Origin: CBDFNC01 sp965249895
GTDB lineage: Bacteria > Pseudomonadota > Gammaproteobacteria > Enterobacterales > CBDFNC01
Direction of reading: 5' to 3'
Length of the DNA: 64,000 bases
NCBI GenBank assembly: GCA_965249895.1
Contig: CBDFNC010000005.1
Span: 682,001-746,000, forward strand
Shown: positions 24,151 through 32,948 of the stretch, in pieces
Numbering within the stretch: position 1 is the first letter of the stretch
Layout: each line of letters starts with the position of its first letter
Position numbers and translations under genes: made by a program
The notes under the pieces: generated by a model
Databases searched by the model: none
Told to the model about the DNA's origin: nothing
The model's input: the letters and a program-made list of their open reading frames with translations, nothing else

Positions 24151-25173
24151 TTAGTTAGGTTTGTTTGCTTTTTTTAGCATGCGGCCATCAAGAAACCAAA
24201 GGTTGCCCTTACTAGAATCAATATGAACACCACCAATCCATTCATCGATTGGATTTTCTGGAAACGATGACCTGGTTCCATCTGCGACTGCGTGACCAAA
24301 CTCAGTAATATCAACCGTGGTTTCCCAGAGACTAACGAAATCTAACGATCCTCTTAGTATGAGCAGAGGCGTAGGGTTTTTGTCACTAGCTAAACATAAC
24401 ATGCGATGAAACAAAAAATCATCTGAAACATAGTGATTTATCGGAAGCTCACCAATCAAACCGCCTATTACTCGAGCAGTGTTCGGTCCCAATTTTTTCA
24501 CGTAAAGAAGTATTTGATGATCCAGAAAGGTTAACCCTGTATTTTTAGATGGATACTTTTCAAACATAATATGCATTGCATCTCTTACATGTGCTAGTGG
24601 ATGCGAATTTAGTAGCTGGAAATCGTTAATTTTCATTGGATCATTTGAGGTCAATGCAAGCCAGGCGGTACGGCAATATGAAATTTCAACATTTGAAAGC
24701 AATCGAGCTAGTGGATGCTTATACATATATTCTGGTGCAAGCTCTCCTAAACGAGTTGTTTTAAATTGATTACCATTTACTGTTATTTGCTCGTATTGAA
24801 CAACCCTTAACCTTTTAAAAGAAATTTTTGCTCTATCTAAAAGAACCACAACCAACATGAGTAGCAATTGTTCCCCAGCTCCGGTGCCTATCCAGACGAA
24901 TATATTTTCATCACCACAAATACGCTTTTCATAATCAATAAAATCAGTTGCAAAACTCAAGCAAGGCCTATCAGGACTGATTTCCCGAAAGAAGCTATTA
25001 CGTTTATCCTGCCAAGCCTCAAGGGTACTCACATTTACCATAGGGCCACAAGACAGATTATTTTCGATGTGAAGCAATTTACCAGTGACATTTGATTTTT
25101 CAAATGCCTGCTTCCAGCTTCCTGCTGCGGAGTCGCCATTTATTACGTGTAATCCATGCATAGTTAATGTCAC
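24151..25173 (-). CDS. DUF1835 domain protein
   Basis: This 340-residue protein begins with the DUF1835 signature LHVINGDSAAGSWKQAFE and has the family's C-terminal half with SHPLAHVRDAMHIMFEK and HMLCLASDKNPTPLL-like segments. Its function is unknown; several members occur in mobile or cassette DNA. The ATG at codon 5 (MHGLHVINGD) may be the true start. The stop CCTAACTAA overlaps an R''-like core, and the next gene starts 22 bases on. Confidence 0.82.
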   Translation of the reverse strand: MTLTMHGLHVINGDSAAGSWKQAFEKSNVTGKLLHIENNLSCGPMVNVSTLEAWQDKRNSFFREISPDRPCLSFATDFIDYEKRICGDENIFVWIGTGAGEQLLLMLVVVLLDRAKISFKRLRVVQYEQITVNGNQFKTTRLGELAPEYMYKHPLARLLSNVEISYCRTAWLALTSNDPMKINDFQLLNSHPLAHVRDAMHIMFEKYPSKNTGLTFLDHQILLYVKKLGPNTARVIGGLIGELPINHYVSDDFLFHRMLCLASDKNPTPLLILRGSLDFVSLWETTVDITEFGHAVADGTRSSFPENPIDEWIGGVHIDSSKGNLWFLDGRMLKKANKPN

Positions 25174-25289
25174 TTACTAAGACCATCGCCGTAATAAACG
25201 GCTAAGTAATAGGTTGCTATAATGTGAAGCAAAGCGGTACCGAGCCAACTGTTGCGTGTCCAACTTTTAATTGCCTTGTTGAACGAAGC

Positions 25290-25476
25290 GGAACCAATCA
25301 TAAGAAAGGATTTTGGGTAACAATTGCCGCGTTGGCTGTAGGAGCGGATGTAATCCGCGAAGCCTGTGCCAGCAAGGTTCGCCGAACGCGCATCCATGCA
25401 TTTAACATCTCATCCCTGAGATGGATTCGGCTCCTACCAATCCCGCTGGAACTGTTACCCAGGTTTGATAGGAACC
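25290..25476. mobile_element. MITE copy (187 bp) with 8-bp target duplication
   Basis: AACGAAGC flanks both sides (25282-25289 and 25477-25484). The ends are GGAACCAATCATAAG and, inward on minus, GGTTCCTATCAAACCTGGG. The interior includes a hairpin GCGGAT-GTA-ATCCGC in GTAGGAGCGGATGTAATC, reminiscent of REP sequences. It may interrupt a small minus-strand frame whose tail is TALLHIIATYYLAVYYGD, ending at 25170. Confidence 0.87.
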
Positions 25477-25551
25477 AACGAAGCCGCTCTGCGGCAGGAA
25501 AAAACATCTTCATATCTACTTCTTATATGCCCTGAATGTCTTGAGTTATTG

Positions 25552-25946
25552 ATGAACAACGACGAACAAACTAGCTTTAATAAACTCTACCCACAATATA
25601 TTAATGAATTGACGTTACAAGGAAAAACCCAAAAAATAATTGGAATGTATAGTCGCTAAATACGCCATATTGCTTAACACTTCGATTCCTGTCCTGACCA
25701 CCTATCCACTAAACAACTTAAGCACTATTTTATTACCTGGTTGAAAAAAATAATGGAGCTCGGTTAAGATTTGCCCGTAACGCCATCCAGTTTTTCTATA
25801 GGCATGTGCTGGAGATCCTGGGTCAATATCGTCAAGCCACCTAAAGGACAAACGCTGCAAGATGTAGTAACCCAAGCTGAGGTCAACGCGATAGTTAATA
25901 GCACCCGTAAATTGAGCTCTCAGGTCTACTTTCTGACCACGTACTC
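25552..25946 (+). pseudogene. Tyrosine recombinase (XerD-like) remnant
   Basis: The remnant starts MNNDEQTSFNKLYPQYINEL and GKTQKIIGMYSR. Then in other frames come PDHLSTKQLKHYFITWLKK, RNAIQFFYRHVLEI and VKPPKGQTLQDVVTQAEVNA, then STRKLSSQVYFLTTYS. These are the SAM-like N-terminal domain and the very start of the catalytic domain of the tyrosine recombinases that often travel with IS91-type elements. At least two stops and two frameshifts are present, and all catalytic residues (R..HxxR..Y) are gone. Confidence 0.78.
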
Positions 25947-26195
25947 ACCCATGCGAATGAACGACTAAAAGCGGTAACAGCCGCGCAGCGATTAACAGCG
26001 GCAGGTTTGCCCAGCCCGGTGGGCAGTGTGGGATCCACCCACACCGCACATTTCGCCACAGGGTTTGATGGGATCACCGAAGTACGCGCAGGCGTTTACA
26101 CCTTTTTCGACCTAGTGATGGCAGGCATTGGCGTATGTCGCCCAGGCGAGTTTCAGCACATCAGCTTACTGCCAGATAAAAGCCGCCAACCATGA
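25947..26195 (+). pseudogene. D-threonine aldolase/alanine racemase-type PLP enzyme, internal fragment
   Basis: The frame reads THANERLKAVTAAQRLTAAG, then SVGSTHTAHFATGFDGITEV and GVYTFFDLVMAGIGVC. This is the conserved middle of DSD1/D-threonine aldolase family enzymes. The N-terminal PLP lysine region and the C-terminal metal site are missing. It joins directly to the recombinase remnant at about 25946. Confidence 0.75.
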
Positions 26196-26350
26196 TCGGC
26201 GACGTATTAATGGGAAGTGCTAACGGGCGGCAAACATCGAGCGAAATCACTGTGTTTGGTAGCTCAGGTATTGCGCTGCAGGATCTCTTTATTGGCCAGT
26301 ACTTGCTAAATAGCGCCGAGAAATCCGGTTTAATCACCGAACTTCAATAA
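26192..26350 (+). pseudogene. Ornithine cyclodeaminase/mu-crystallin C-terminal fragment
   Basis: The frame MIGDVLMGSANGRQTSSEIT, then VFGSSGIALQDLFIGQYLL, ends SAEKSGLITELQ and stops. It matches the C-terminal 50 residues of the ornithine cyclodeaminase family. The remainder is lost. D-threonine aldolase-like and cyclodeaminase-like genes are neighbours in several catabolic loci, including the beta-hydroxyaspartate cycle, so these may be leftovers of one operon (inference). Confidence 0.72.
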
Positions 26351-26571
26351 CTGAAACCAATGCACTATTTTCGCCATAACAAAGCAGCTAAAACTTGTCG
26401 CTTTGCTATGGCCTGAAGTTGGATACAGAGCTTTGGCGCTTTTGGACAGGCATTATCTATTGTGTTTACTTTGTATTACTTCTCACTGATGAAAGAAGAG
26501 TAATAATTAGAGTAAGTAGCCGCTTTGATGAGGCGACGGTAACATCGGTAGATCACTGCCTGGAGCTTGAT

Positions 26572-27135
26572 ATGAACAAGAGAAATACTCACTTTCCTAT
26601 GGTTTTATATTCGCAAGCTGACTCAGAGTTAAAGGCGATATACGATGACATAATGTGTCACTTCGAAATGGATTTCGTGCTTAATTATTTTAAGGCTCAG
26701 GGCTCGAATATCCCCTTACTTAAAGGTAACTGGGAAAAATTAAAGAGTGTGATTTTTTGCGGCACAGTCCCTCGATTAGTTAAAGAAGAGATTATTTATC
26801 GAATTTCCAGGCAACGAAATTGCGACTATTGCAGGTATGTACATACCAAAGTAATCGAGGATTTACATAAACAGGCTGAACATTTACAGGGGCACCAGGT
26901 CAATGCTGGGCTTTCTCCAGACCAAGAAGATGCTATAAATTTGGTTACCAAAATGGCTTTTGATACATCCCCGGACATCCAAAGCTATTGTGACCGATTG
27001 ATTACGCTAGGGTTTAACTCAGATCAGGTGCCAGAACTGCTAGCAGTGGCAGATCTGACCACTATGCTTAACATGCAAGCCATTATGTCCGGCATTGAAA
27101 TTGATGAGGAATTATTAAATTCCCAACCACTGTAA
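26572..27135 (+). CDS. AhpD-like / carboxymuconolactone decarboxylase family protein
   Basis: This protein of about 187 residues has the AhpD-type motif RQRNCDYCRYVHTKVIE (CxxC and His), which in AhpD forms the redox-active thiol pair. Such proteins act as peroxidase partners or as unknown thiol enzymes. It is all helical otherwise. An open frame starts at 26395, but ATG 26572 has GGAG 7 bases upstream and family-like sequence begins there. Short palindrome TTTAACTCGCTGTTAAA just past the stop (27136-27160) resembles an attC core pair. Confidence 0.8.
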   Translation: MNKRNTHFPMVLYSQADSELKAIYDDIMCHFEMDFVLNYFKAQGSNIPLLKGNWEKLKSVIFCGTVPRLVKEEIIYRISRQRNCDYCRYVHTKVIEDLHKQAEHLQGHQVNAGLSPDQEDAINLVTKMAFDTSPDIQSYCDRLITLGFNSDQVPELLAVADLTTMLNMQAIMSGIEIDEELLNSQPL

Positions 27136-27219
27136 ATTTAACTCGCTGTTAAACGTAACGATTACTGGCAGAAAAAGCTCGCCGTTGAATACTTAGCGAC
27201 GCCTCAACAAAAGCGACAC

Positions 27220-27388
27220 TCATCCCACACAACTTACTTTTTTGATTTGAGTCAGTTGCTCTTTGGCTTGATCATGACCCTGTTTAACGGTAAGTGAGTA
27301 CCATTTAATGGCAAGGTTACGATCCCGTGTCACGGCCAAGCCTTTGGCATACATTCCGCCCAGGGACGCCTGTGCATTAGCTCAGGGT
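27220..27388 (-). pseudogene. Sel1-repeat protein remnant
   Basis: On minus, ANAQASLGGMYAKGLAVTRD and NLAIKWYSLTVKQGHDQAK fit the Sel1 (TPR-like) consensus. An in-frame TGA precedes the fragment and further sequence upstream (GDIFGKGW) is only faintly related. One to one and a half repeats remain. Confidence 0.55.
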
Positions 27389-27656
27389 TTATCCCACCCC
27401 TTTCCAAAAATATCACCAATAATTCCATATAAAACCGGTCGAATTTACCATGCCCCGGGGCAACGCCAATCCTGCTATCGAATAATTGGCAATGCCTTCG
27501 ATCAAATTAACGAGACATTTTGACCTGTAAAGGAGTTAATGTGACGGTTTTTATTGAATCGTTTGTCTTTTCTTGCTCCAATGACGCCCCAATACTACAT
27601 AGCAACGTAAAACGGCTGTGTTAAAGTCGATATTGTGAGCAAATTAAACCAGTTTA

Positions 27657-28694
27657 ATGAAATATTCCCGCGTATTTATCAATAGCCTTGCTTATGAGCT
27701 GGCCCCCCAAGTGGTAACCAGCTCTGAGTTGGAATCCCGCCTGGCACCTTTATATCAAAAGCTACGAATTCCCCTGGGACAGCTTGCTGCCCTCACCGGG
27801 ATCGAAGAGCGTCGTTGGTGGCCTAAAGGGCATGTATTGTCCGATGGCGCCATCACCGCGGCCCAAAAAGCCATTGACGAATCCGGCGTGCAGATCAGCG
27901 ATCTCGGCGCTGTGATTTATACCGGAGTGTGCCGCGATCAACACGAACCCGCGACGGCATGTCGCGTTGCCGCTGAAATTGGCGTTTCCCTGGACACAGC
28001 TATTTACGATATCAGTAATGCATGTTTAGGTGTGTTATCCGGGATGGTAGATATCGCTAACCGTATCGAACTTGGACAGATAAAAGCGGGATTAGTGGTA
28101 TCTTGTGAATCCGCTCGACATATAGTCGATGTCACCATAGATCATATGTTGGCTGAACCCACCATTACAAACTTCGCCCGCTCCCTGGCGACGCTGACTG
28201 GCGGCTCAGGCGCCGTTGCGGTAGTGCTTACCGATGGCAGCCTGCCGCTGAAAACACCTCGCCGACATCAGTTGCTGGAGGCCAGTCAAGTCTCGGCGCC
28301 AAAGCACTACAACCTATGCCAGTGGGGTCTACAGGAAACCGGACAACAGCTCTACCGTGAGTTTATGCGCACGGACGCCGCCAACTTGCTAAAAGCAGGG
28401 GTACAGTTGGCTCACGATTTTGCCCAAGGACCTGAGTGGAAGGTTGATGAGGTTGATAAAGTCATTTGTCATCAGGTAGGAGCATCTAACCGTAAGCATG
28501 TGCTTAACGCCCTCAATATTTCTGAGGAGAAAGACTACCCCACCTTTCAGCGCCTGGGAAATATGGGCAGTGTTTCTCTGCCTGTTACCGCCGCATTGGC
28601 GCACGACGCCGGCTTCTTATCCGCCGGCGACAGCGTCCGATTTTTAGGGATCGGGAGTGGCATCAATTGCATGATGTTGAATATTGACTGGTAA
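27657..28694 (+). CDS. oleA: OleA, thiolase-superfamily acyl-CoA condensing enzyme
   Basis: OleA joins two long-chain acyl-CoAs head to head in a non-decarboxylative Claisen condensation, giving a 2-alkyl-3-ketoalkanoic acid, the first step of long-chain olefin synthesis. The 345-residue protein has the nucleophile Cys123 in SNACLGVLSG, His272 in ICHQVGASN and Asn302 in GNMGSVSLPV. The EPATA motif (Glu97) matches the extra glutamate proposed as base in OleA. ATG 27657 follows AAACCAGTTTA with no strong ribosome-binding site. It leads the oleABCD cluster, with 122 bases to oleB. Confidence 0.95.
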   Translation: MKYSRVFINSLAYELAPQVVTSSELESRLAPLYQKLRIPLGQLAALTGIEERRWWPKGHVLSDGAITAAQKAIDESGVQISDLGAVIYTGVCRDQHEPATACRVAAEIGVSLDTAIYDISNACLGVLSGMVDIANRIELGQIKAGLVVSCESARHIVDVTIDHMLAEPTITNFARSLATLTGGSGAVAVVLTDGSLPLKTPRRHQLLEASQVSAPKHYNLCQWGLQETGQQLYREFMRTDAANLLKAGVQLAHDFAQGPEWKVDEVDKVICHQVGASNRKHVLNALNISEEKDYPTFQRLGNMGSVSLPVTAALAHDAGFLSAGDSVRFLGIGSGINCMMLNIDW

Positions 28695-28816
28695 TGCAAT
28701 CAGCAGTCGACAATGTCATTACCACGCTCCTAGAGGTTGCCAACTTGACGACAAGCTTATAAGTTAAGGGGCGATATAACCGCCAAACAACTAAATTGAT
28801 CACCAAAGGATGAGTC

Positions 28817-29716
28817 ATGTTAGACACGCTGTTTCCCTTTATGCGGCACTTTCTTAACCGAAATGGCCATCAGTTACATTATGTCAACGAAGGGAAAGGT
28901 CAGCCTGTGGTGATGGTTCATGGTAACCCCAGCTGGTCCTTTTATTATCGAAATCTTGTCACGGCCCTGAGTAGCAAGCATCAGTGTATTGTTCCTGATC
29001 ATATAGGTTGCGGACTGTCTGACAAACCAGATGATAGCGGTTATGACTACACCCTAAAAAATCGTATTGATGATCTAGAGGCCTTGCTTGAACACCTGGA
29101 TGTTCGCGAAAATATAACCCTGGTAGTTCATGACTGGGGCGGCATGATAGGCATGGGTTATGCCGCGCGCTACCCTGAACGTATTAAACGCCTGGTCTTT
29201 CTGAATACCGCTGCTTTTCATCTACCCGCCACCAAGCCGTTTCCCTGGGCCTTGTGGGTGTGCCGAAATACTATATTGGGTACCGGGCTGGTTCGTGGCT
29301 TTAACGCTTTTTCATCCATTGCATCAATTGTGGGTGTTAAACGTAAACCCATGCCAAAGGAAATTCGCGAGGCCTACGTGGCCCCATTTAATTCATGGGC
29401 TAATCGGATCTCAACCTTGCGTTTTGTACAGGATATTCCGCTTAAACCAGCCGACAGAAACTATCAACTGGTATCCGATATCGAAGCCAGTTTGGCGCAG
29501 TTCTCTTGCGTCCCAACCCTAATTTGTTGGGGCCTGAAAGATTTTGTGTTCGATAAGCATTTTCTTGCCGGCTGGCGAGAAAAAATGCCACACGCCGACG
29601 TGCATGAATTTGATGATTGTGGCCACTATATTCTCGAAGATGCTAGCGATGAAGTAATTGGTTTGATCTCCAACTTTATGGAAGATGGCCATCCTGCAAC
29701 AGGAGCCAACAACTGA
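28817..29716 (+). CDS. oleB: OleB, alpha/beta-hydrolase beta-lactone decarboxylase
   Basis: OleB removes CO2 from the beta-lactone made by OleC to give the cis-olefin. The 299-residue protein resembles haloalkane dehalogenases: oxyanion motif VHGNPSWSFYY (Asn37), nucleophile Asp106 in VVHDWGGMIG, acid Asp242 in WGLKDFVF and His270 in DCGHYILED. CAAAGGATG is found near the start with AAAGGA upstream. The stop overlaps the oleC start by one base (TGATG), indicating coupling. Order A-B-C-D is the common order in Shewanella-like bacteria. Confidence 0.94.
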   Translation: MLDTLFPFMRHFLNRNGHQLHYVNEGKGQPVVMVHGNPSWSFYYRNLVTALSSKHQCIVPDHIGCGLSDKPDDSGYDYTLKNRIDDLEALLEHLDVRENITLVVHDWGGMIGMGYAARYPERIKRLVFLNTAAFHLPATKPFPWALWVCRNTILGTGLVRGFNAFSSIASIVGVKRKPMPKEIREAYVAPFNSWANRISTLRFVQDIPLKPADRNYQLVSDIEASLAQFSCVPTLICWGLKDFVFDKHFLAGWREKMPHADVHEFDDCGHYILEDASDEVIGLISNFMEDGHPATGANN

Positions 29717-31419
29717 TGACTCAAGGGCATAATATGGGCGCCAACATATGTCGACACCTGAAACGGGCAGCCCTTGAAACTCCCGCATCACTGGCAGTTG
29801 CCGTACAAAAAAAACATCGCGGCAGACTCACCTATGAAGAGATGGATTTTACAACTCTGGACCGCGAGAGTGACCGCATCGCCAAAGCGTTGGACACTTA
29901 TGGCATTCGCCGCGGTATGAAAGCCGTGTTAATGGTGACACCTAGCCTGGAGTTTTTTGCCCTTACCTCCGCCCTGTTTAAAGTCGGCATCATTCCTATC
30001 CTGGTGGACCCCGGGATGGGAATTAGAAATCTCAAACAGTGCTTTATCGAGTCAGCCCCCGATGCCTTTATTGGCATCCCCAAGGCGCATATCGCCCGGA
30101 GGTTGTTTGCTTGGGGTAAGCCCAGTGTACGGTTCCTGCTCACTGTGAACGGTAGTGGGTTATGGGGCGGCGCCAGTTTAACGCAACTGGTTAAGCGAGT
30201 CCCCGCAGACGCCAACTATAAAATGGCCCACCTTGAAGACGATGAAATGGCTGCGATCCTGTTTACCAGTGGCAGTACGGGACCCCCTAAAGGTGTGGTA
30301 TATACCCACACTATGTTTGAGGCCCAAATTTCAGCCCTTAAAGACGATTATGGTATCACCCAAGGAGAACGTGACTTAGCGACCTTCCCGCTATTTTCAC
30401 TGTTTGGCCCCGCCCTTGGCATGGCTTCTGTGATACCGGATATGGATGCCAGTAAACCCATCACGGCGAATCCCGAACATATTTTCTCTGCTATTGAGCA
30501 ATATCAGTGCAGTAATATGTTTGTTAACCCGGCACTGATTGAACGGTTGGCGCAGGCGGGAGTCGAACAGGGGGAACTTCATAGCTTACCAAGTATCCGG
30601 CGGGTGATCTCAGCTGGTGCACCGGCCAACATAAATTCCATTTCTCGTTTCAGCAAAATGCTCAGCCCAGGAGTTGAAGTTCTTAATTCCTATGGTGCAA
30701 CCGAATCCCTGCCCCTGACCCAAATAGGCAGTGAAACGCTTTTAAGCACATCAGACATCACCGACAACGGCGGTGGCATCTGTGTTGGTAAGCCCGTGCG
30801 CGGGGTCAACATCGCTATTATCGAAATTACCGACGCACCTATCCCCAGCTGGGACAATAACCTTAGGTTGGCAAGCAACCAAATAGGGGAAATAGTGGTC
30901 AAAGGGCCCATGGTGAGCAGTGCCTATTACCATAGAGATAGCGCAACCGAGCAGGCAAAAATCATTGATGGTGACTCTGTTCGTCATCGTATGGGGGATT
31001 TGGGTTATCTGGATGAACAAGGCAAACTCTGGATGTGCGGTCGTAAAGCACACGCTGTGCATGTCAATCCAAAGAGCCCCGAACACCGGCAAACAAGTTA
31101 TTTCTCAATTCCCTGTGAGCGAATATTTAACATCCACCCTAAGGTAAAACGCACAGCGCTGGTGGGAGTGGAGCATGCTGGAGAACTCCGCCCCTTGTTA
31201 TGCGTTGAATTGGAAAAGGAAGTAGATGTCGATACCAAACAACTTTTTACTGAACTCAAAACTATTGGCGCCAAACATAGTCAAACCAGCGGCATTCGGG
31301 ATTTTTTAGTTCACCCGGACTTCCCGGTAGATATTCGCCATAACGCCAAAATCTTCAGAGAAAAGCTGGCGGTTTGGGCGCAGAGAAAAATACAGGGTTC
31401 CCCGCTTGGTGATGGATAA
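29716..31419 (+). CDS. oleC: OleC, beta-lactone synthetase (AMP-ligase fold)
   Basis: OleC uses ATP to close 2-alkyl-3-hydroxyalkanoic acids to beta-lactones. The 567-residue protein belongs to the acyl-adenylate superfamily: P-loop-like FTSGSTGPPKG (183-193), SYGATESLP, RMGDLGYLDEQGKLWMCGR and a C-terminal lid ending VDIRHNAKIFREKLAVWA with the conserved Lys. Start overlaps oleB; a second ATG (NMGANICRH) lies at codon 7. It is full length for the family. Confidence 0.94.
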   Translation: MTQGHNMGANICRHLKRAALETPASLAVAVQKKHRGRLTYEEMDFTTLDRESDRIAKALDTYGIRRGMKAVLMVTPSLEFFALTSALFKVGIIPILVDPGMGIRNLKQCFIESAPDAFIGIPKAHIARRLFAWGKPSVRFLLTVNGSGLWGGASLTQLVKRVPADANYKMAHLEDDEMAAILFTSGSTGPPKGVVYTHTMFEAQISALKDDYGITQGERDLATFPLFSLFGPALGMASVIPDMDASKPITANPEHIFSAIEQYQCSNMFVNPALIERLAQAGVEQGELHSLPSIRRVISAGAPANINSISRFSKMLSPGVEVLNSYGATESLPLTQIGSETLLSTSDITDNGGGICVGKPVRGVNIAIIEITDAPIPSWDNNLRLASNQIGEIVVKGPMVSSAYYHRDSATEQAKIIDGDSVRHRMGDLGYLDEQGKLWMCGRKAHAVHVNPKSPEHRQTSYFSIPCERIFNIHPKVKRTALVGVEHAGELRPLLCVELEKEVDVDTKQLFTELKTIGAKHSQTSGIRDFLVHPDFPVDIRHNAKIFREKLAVWAQRKIQGSPLGDG

Positions 31420-32491
31420 AACAGCAAGCACAATTGAACAATTCCAGCCGGAAGAGCAAGCGGCGCTGACCACCCTGGCAGCAGGTGTCAATCACGCCTT
31501 TGTCACGGGAGCCGGGGGCTTTCTTGGAAAAGCCATCTGTCGTTCCCTGTGTGCGGCGGGCATTAAGGTGACAGGGTTTGCCCGAGGTGATTACCCAGCG
31601 CTTGAACAAATGGGCGTGAGCATGGTTAAAGGGGATATTGGTGACTTCACAGCCCTAAGCCATGCAATGCAAGGCTGTGACCTGGTGTTTCATGTGGCCT
31701 CAAAAGCAGGCGTATGGGGTAGTAAAGCAGATTATTATCGTCCTAACGTAGACGGTGCGCGCAATATCATTCTGGCATGCAGAAGCCTAAATATCAGTAA
31801 GCTAGTTTATACCAGTACCCCCAGCGTTACATTTTCTGGGGTAGATGAAGCGGGTATCGACGAATCAGCACCCTACGCGAGTCATTTTCTGAATTACTAT
31901 GCCGAATCCAAAGCCATTGCCGAGGCGATGATGCTTGATGCCAACACCGGTTCACTGAAAACCGTGGCACTGCGCCCCCACCTAATTTGGGGACCAGAAG
32001 ACCCTCACCTTGCCCCCAGAGTCGTTGCCAGAGCACGTGCAGGTAAGATAAAACTGGTAGGACGTCAGGATAGATTGGTTGACACCATTTATGTGGACAA
32101 TGCTGCCTATGCGCATATTCTCGCGGCCAAAGCTCTTTGTCACCCCCAGGCTGAGTGCGCTGGCAAGGCCTATTTCCTCAGCAATGACGAGCCACTCACC
32201 ATGGCGGCTATGCTCAATAAAATACTCTCCTGCGCGAACTTACCCCCTGTGGAAAAGCGGGTACCCGCTACCGTTGCTTATGCCGCTGGCGCTTTGCTGG
32301 AATGGATTTACCAGAGCTTAGGCAAAAAGGAAGAGCCAATCATGACCCGCTTTGTCGCTCGTCAGTTATCAACCAGTCATTATTTTGATATCAGTGCGGC
32401 TAAAAAAGACCTAGGATATCGACCTCTGGTGAGCATAGAAGAAGGTATGAAACGGCTTAAGCTCTCGTTGAAAAACACGTCAAAACCTTAA
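31412..32491 (+). CDS. oleD: OleD, NADPH-dependent 2-alkyl-3-ketoalkanoate reductase
   Basis: OleD reduces the OleA product to the 2-alkyl-3-hydroxy acid used by OleC. It is a 359-residue extended SDR: Rossmann motif VTGAGGFLGKAI near 31-42, FHVASKAGVWG, and the catalytic YAESK (Tyr and Lys) with a Ser/Thr in YTSTPSVTF. TTG, GTG and ATG codons follow one another at 31406-31414; I use the ATG at 31412, which overlaps oleC by 8 bases. A MITE (32741-32940) lies 250 bases downstream. Confidence 0.94.
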   Translation: MDKTASTIEQFQPEEQAALTTLAAGVNHAFVTGAGGFLGKAICRSLCAAGIKVTGFARGDYPALEQMGVSMVKGDIGDFTALSHAMQGCDLVFHVASKAGVWGSKADYYRPNVDGARNIILACRSLNISKLVYTSTPSVTFSGVDEAGIDESAPYASHFLNYYAESKAIAEAMMLDANTGSLKTVALRPHLIWGPEDPHLAPRVVARARAGKIKLVGRQDRLVDTIYVDNAAYAHILAAKALCHPQAECAGKAYFLSNDEPLTMAAMLNKILSCANLPPVEKRVPATVAYAAGALLEWIYQSLGKKEEPIMTRFVARQLSTSHYFDISAAKKDLGYRPLVSIEEGMKRLKLSLKNTSKP

Positions 32492-32740
32492 CCAAGTAAC
32501 CTCGGCTGAACTCATTGTTTGATTGGTTAGCTACCCTTCGCCGAGCCAAAAATGATTGATTCCAGTTATGGCTTTTTGGCGTAGCTAAGAAAAAAGTCTG
32601 GACTGACTGCCGTGAAACACTGATATGACGTTGTGGGATCACCTGCAACTTAAGTGCGGACAATTGGCAAACCTGTGTAATGCCCGCCACATCCTTTTTA
32701 CAGATACTACCCCAATTTTACTTCTGCTCTGATGGTTAAT

Positions 32741-32940
32741 GGAACCCATCAAATCACGGGAATAAAGGTAACAATTGTGGCGGTCTTTTAGGAGCAGATG
32801 CCTTTCTATAAGTGAAGAGGGCGAAGCCTGTGCCAACAAGGTTCGCCGAACGCGCATCCATGCATTTAGCATCTCATCCCTGAGATGGATTCGTCTCCTA
32901 CCGTTCCTCCGGGATCTGTTACTTAGGTTTGACTGGTCTC
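32741..32940. mobile_element. MITE copy (200 bp) with 8-bp target duplication
   Basis: TGGTTAAT flanks both sides (32733-32740 and 32941-32948). The ends are GGAACCCATCAAATCACGGG and, inward on minus, GAGACCAGTCAAACCTAAG. The interior shares GGTTCGCCGAACGCGCATCC and CATCTCATCCCTGAGATGG with the copy at 25290. No coding content. Confidence 0.88.
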
Positions 32941-32948
32941 TGGTTAAT

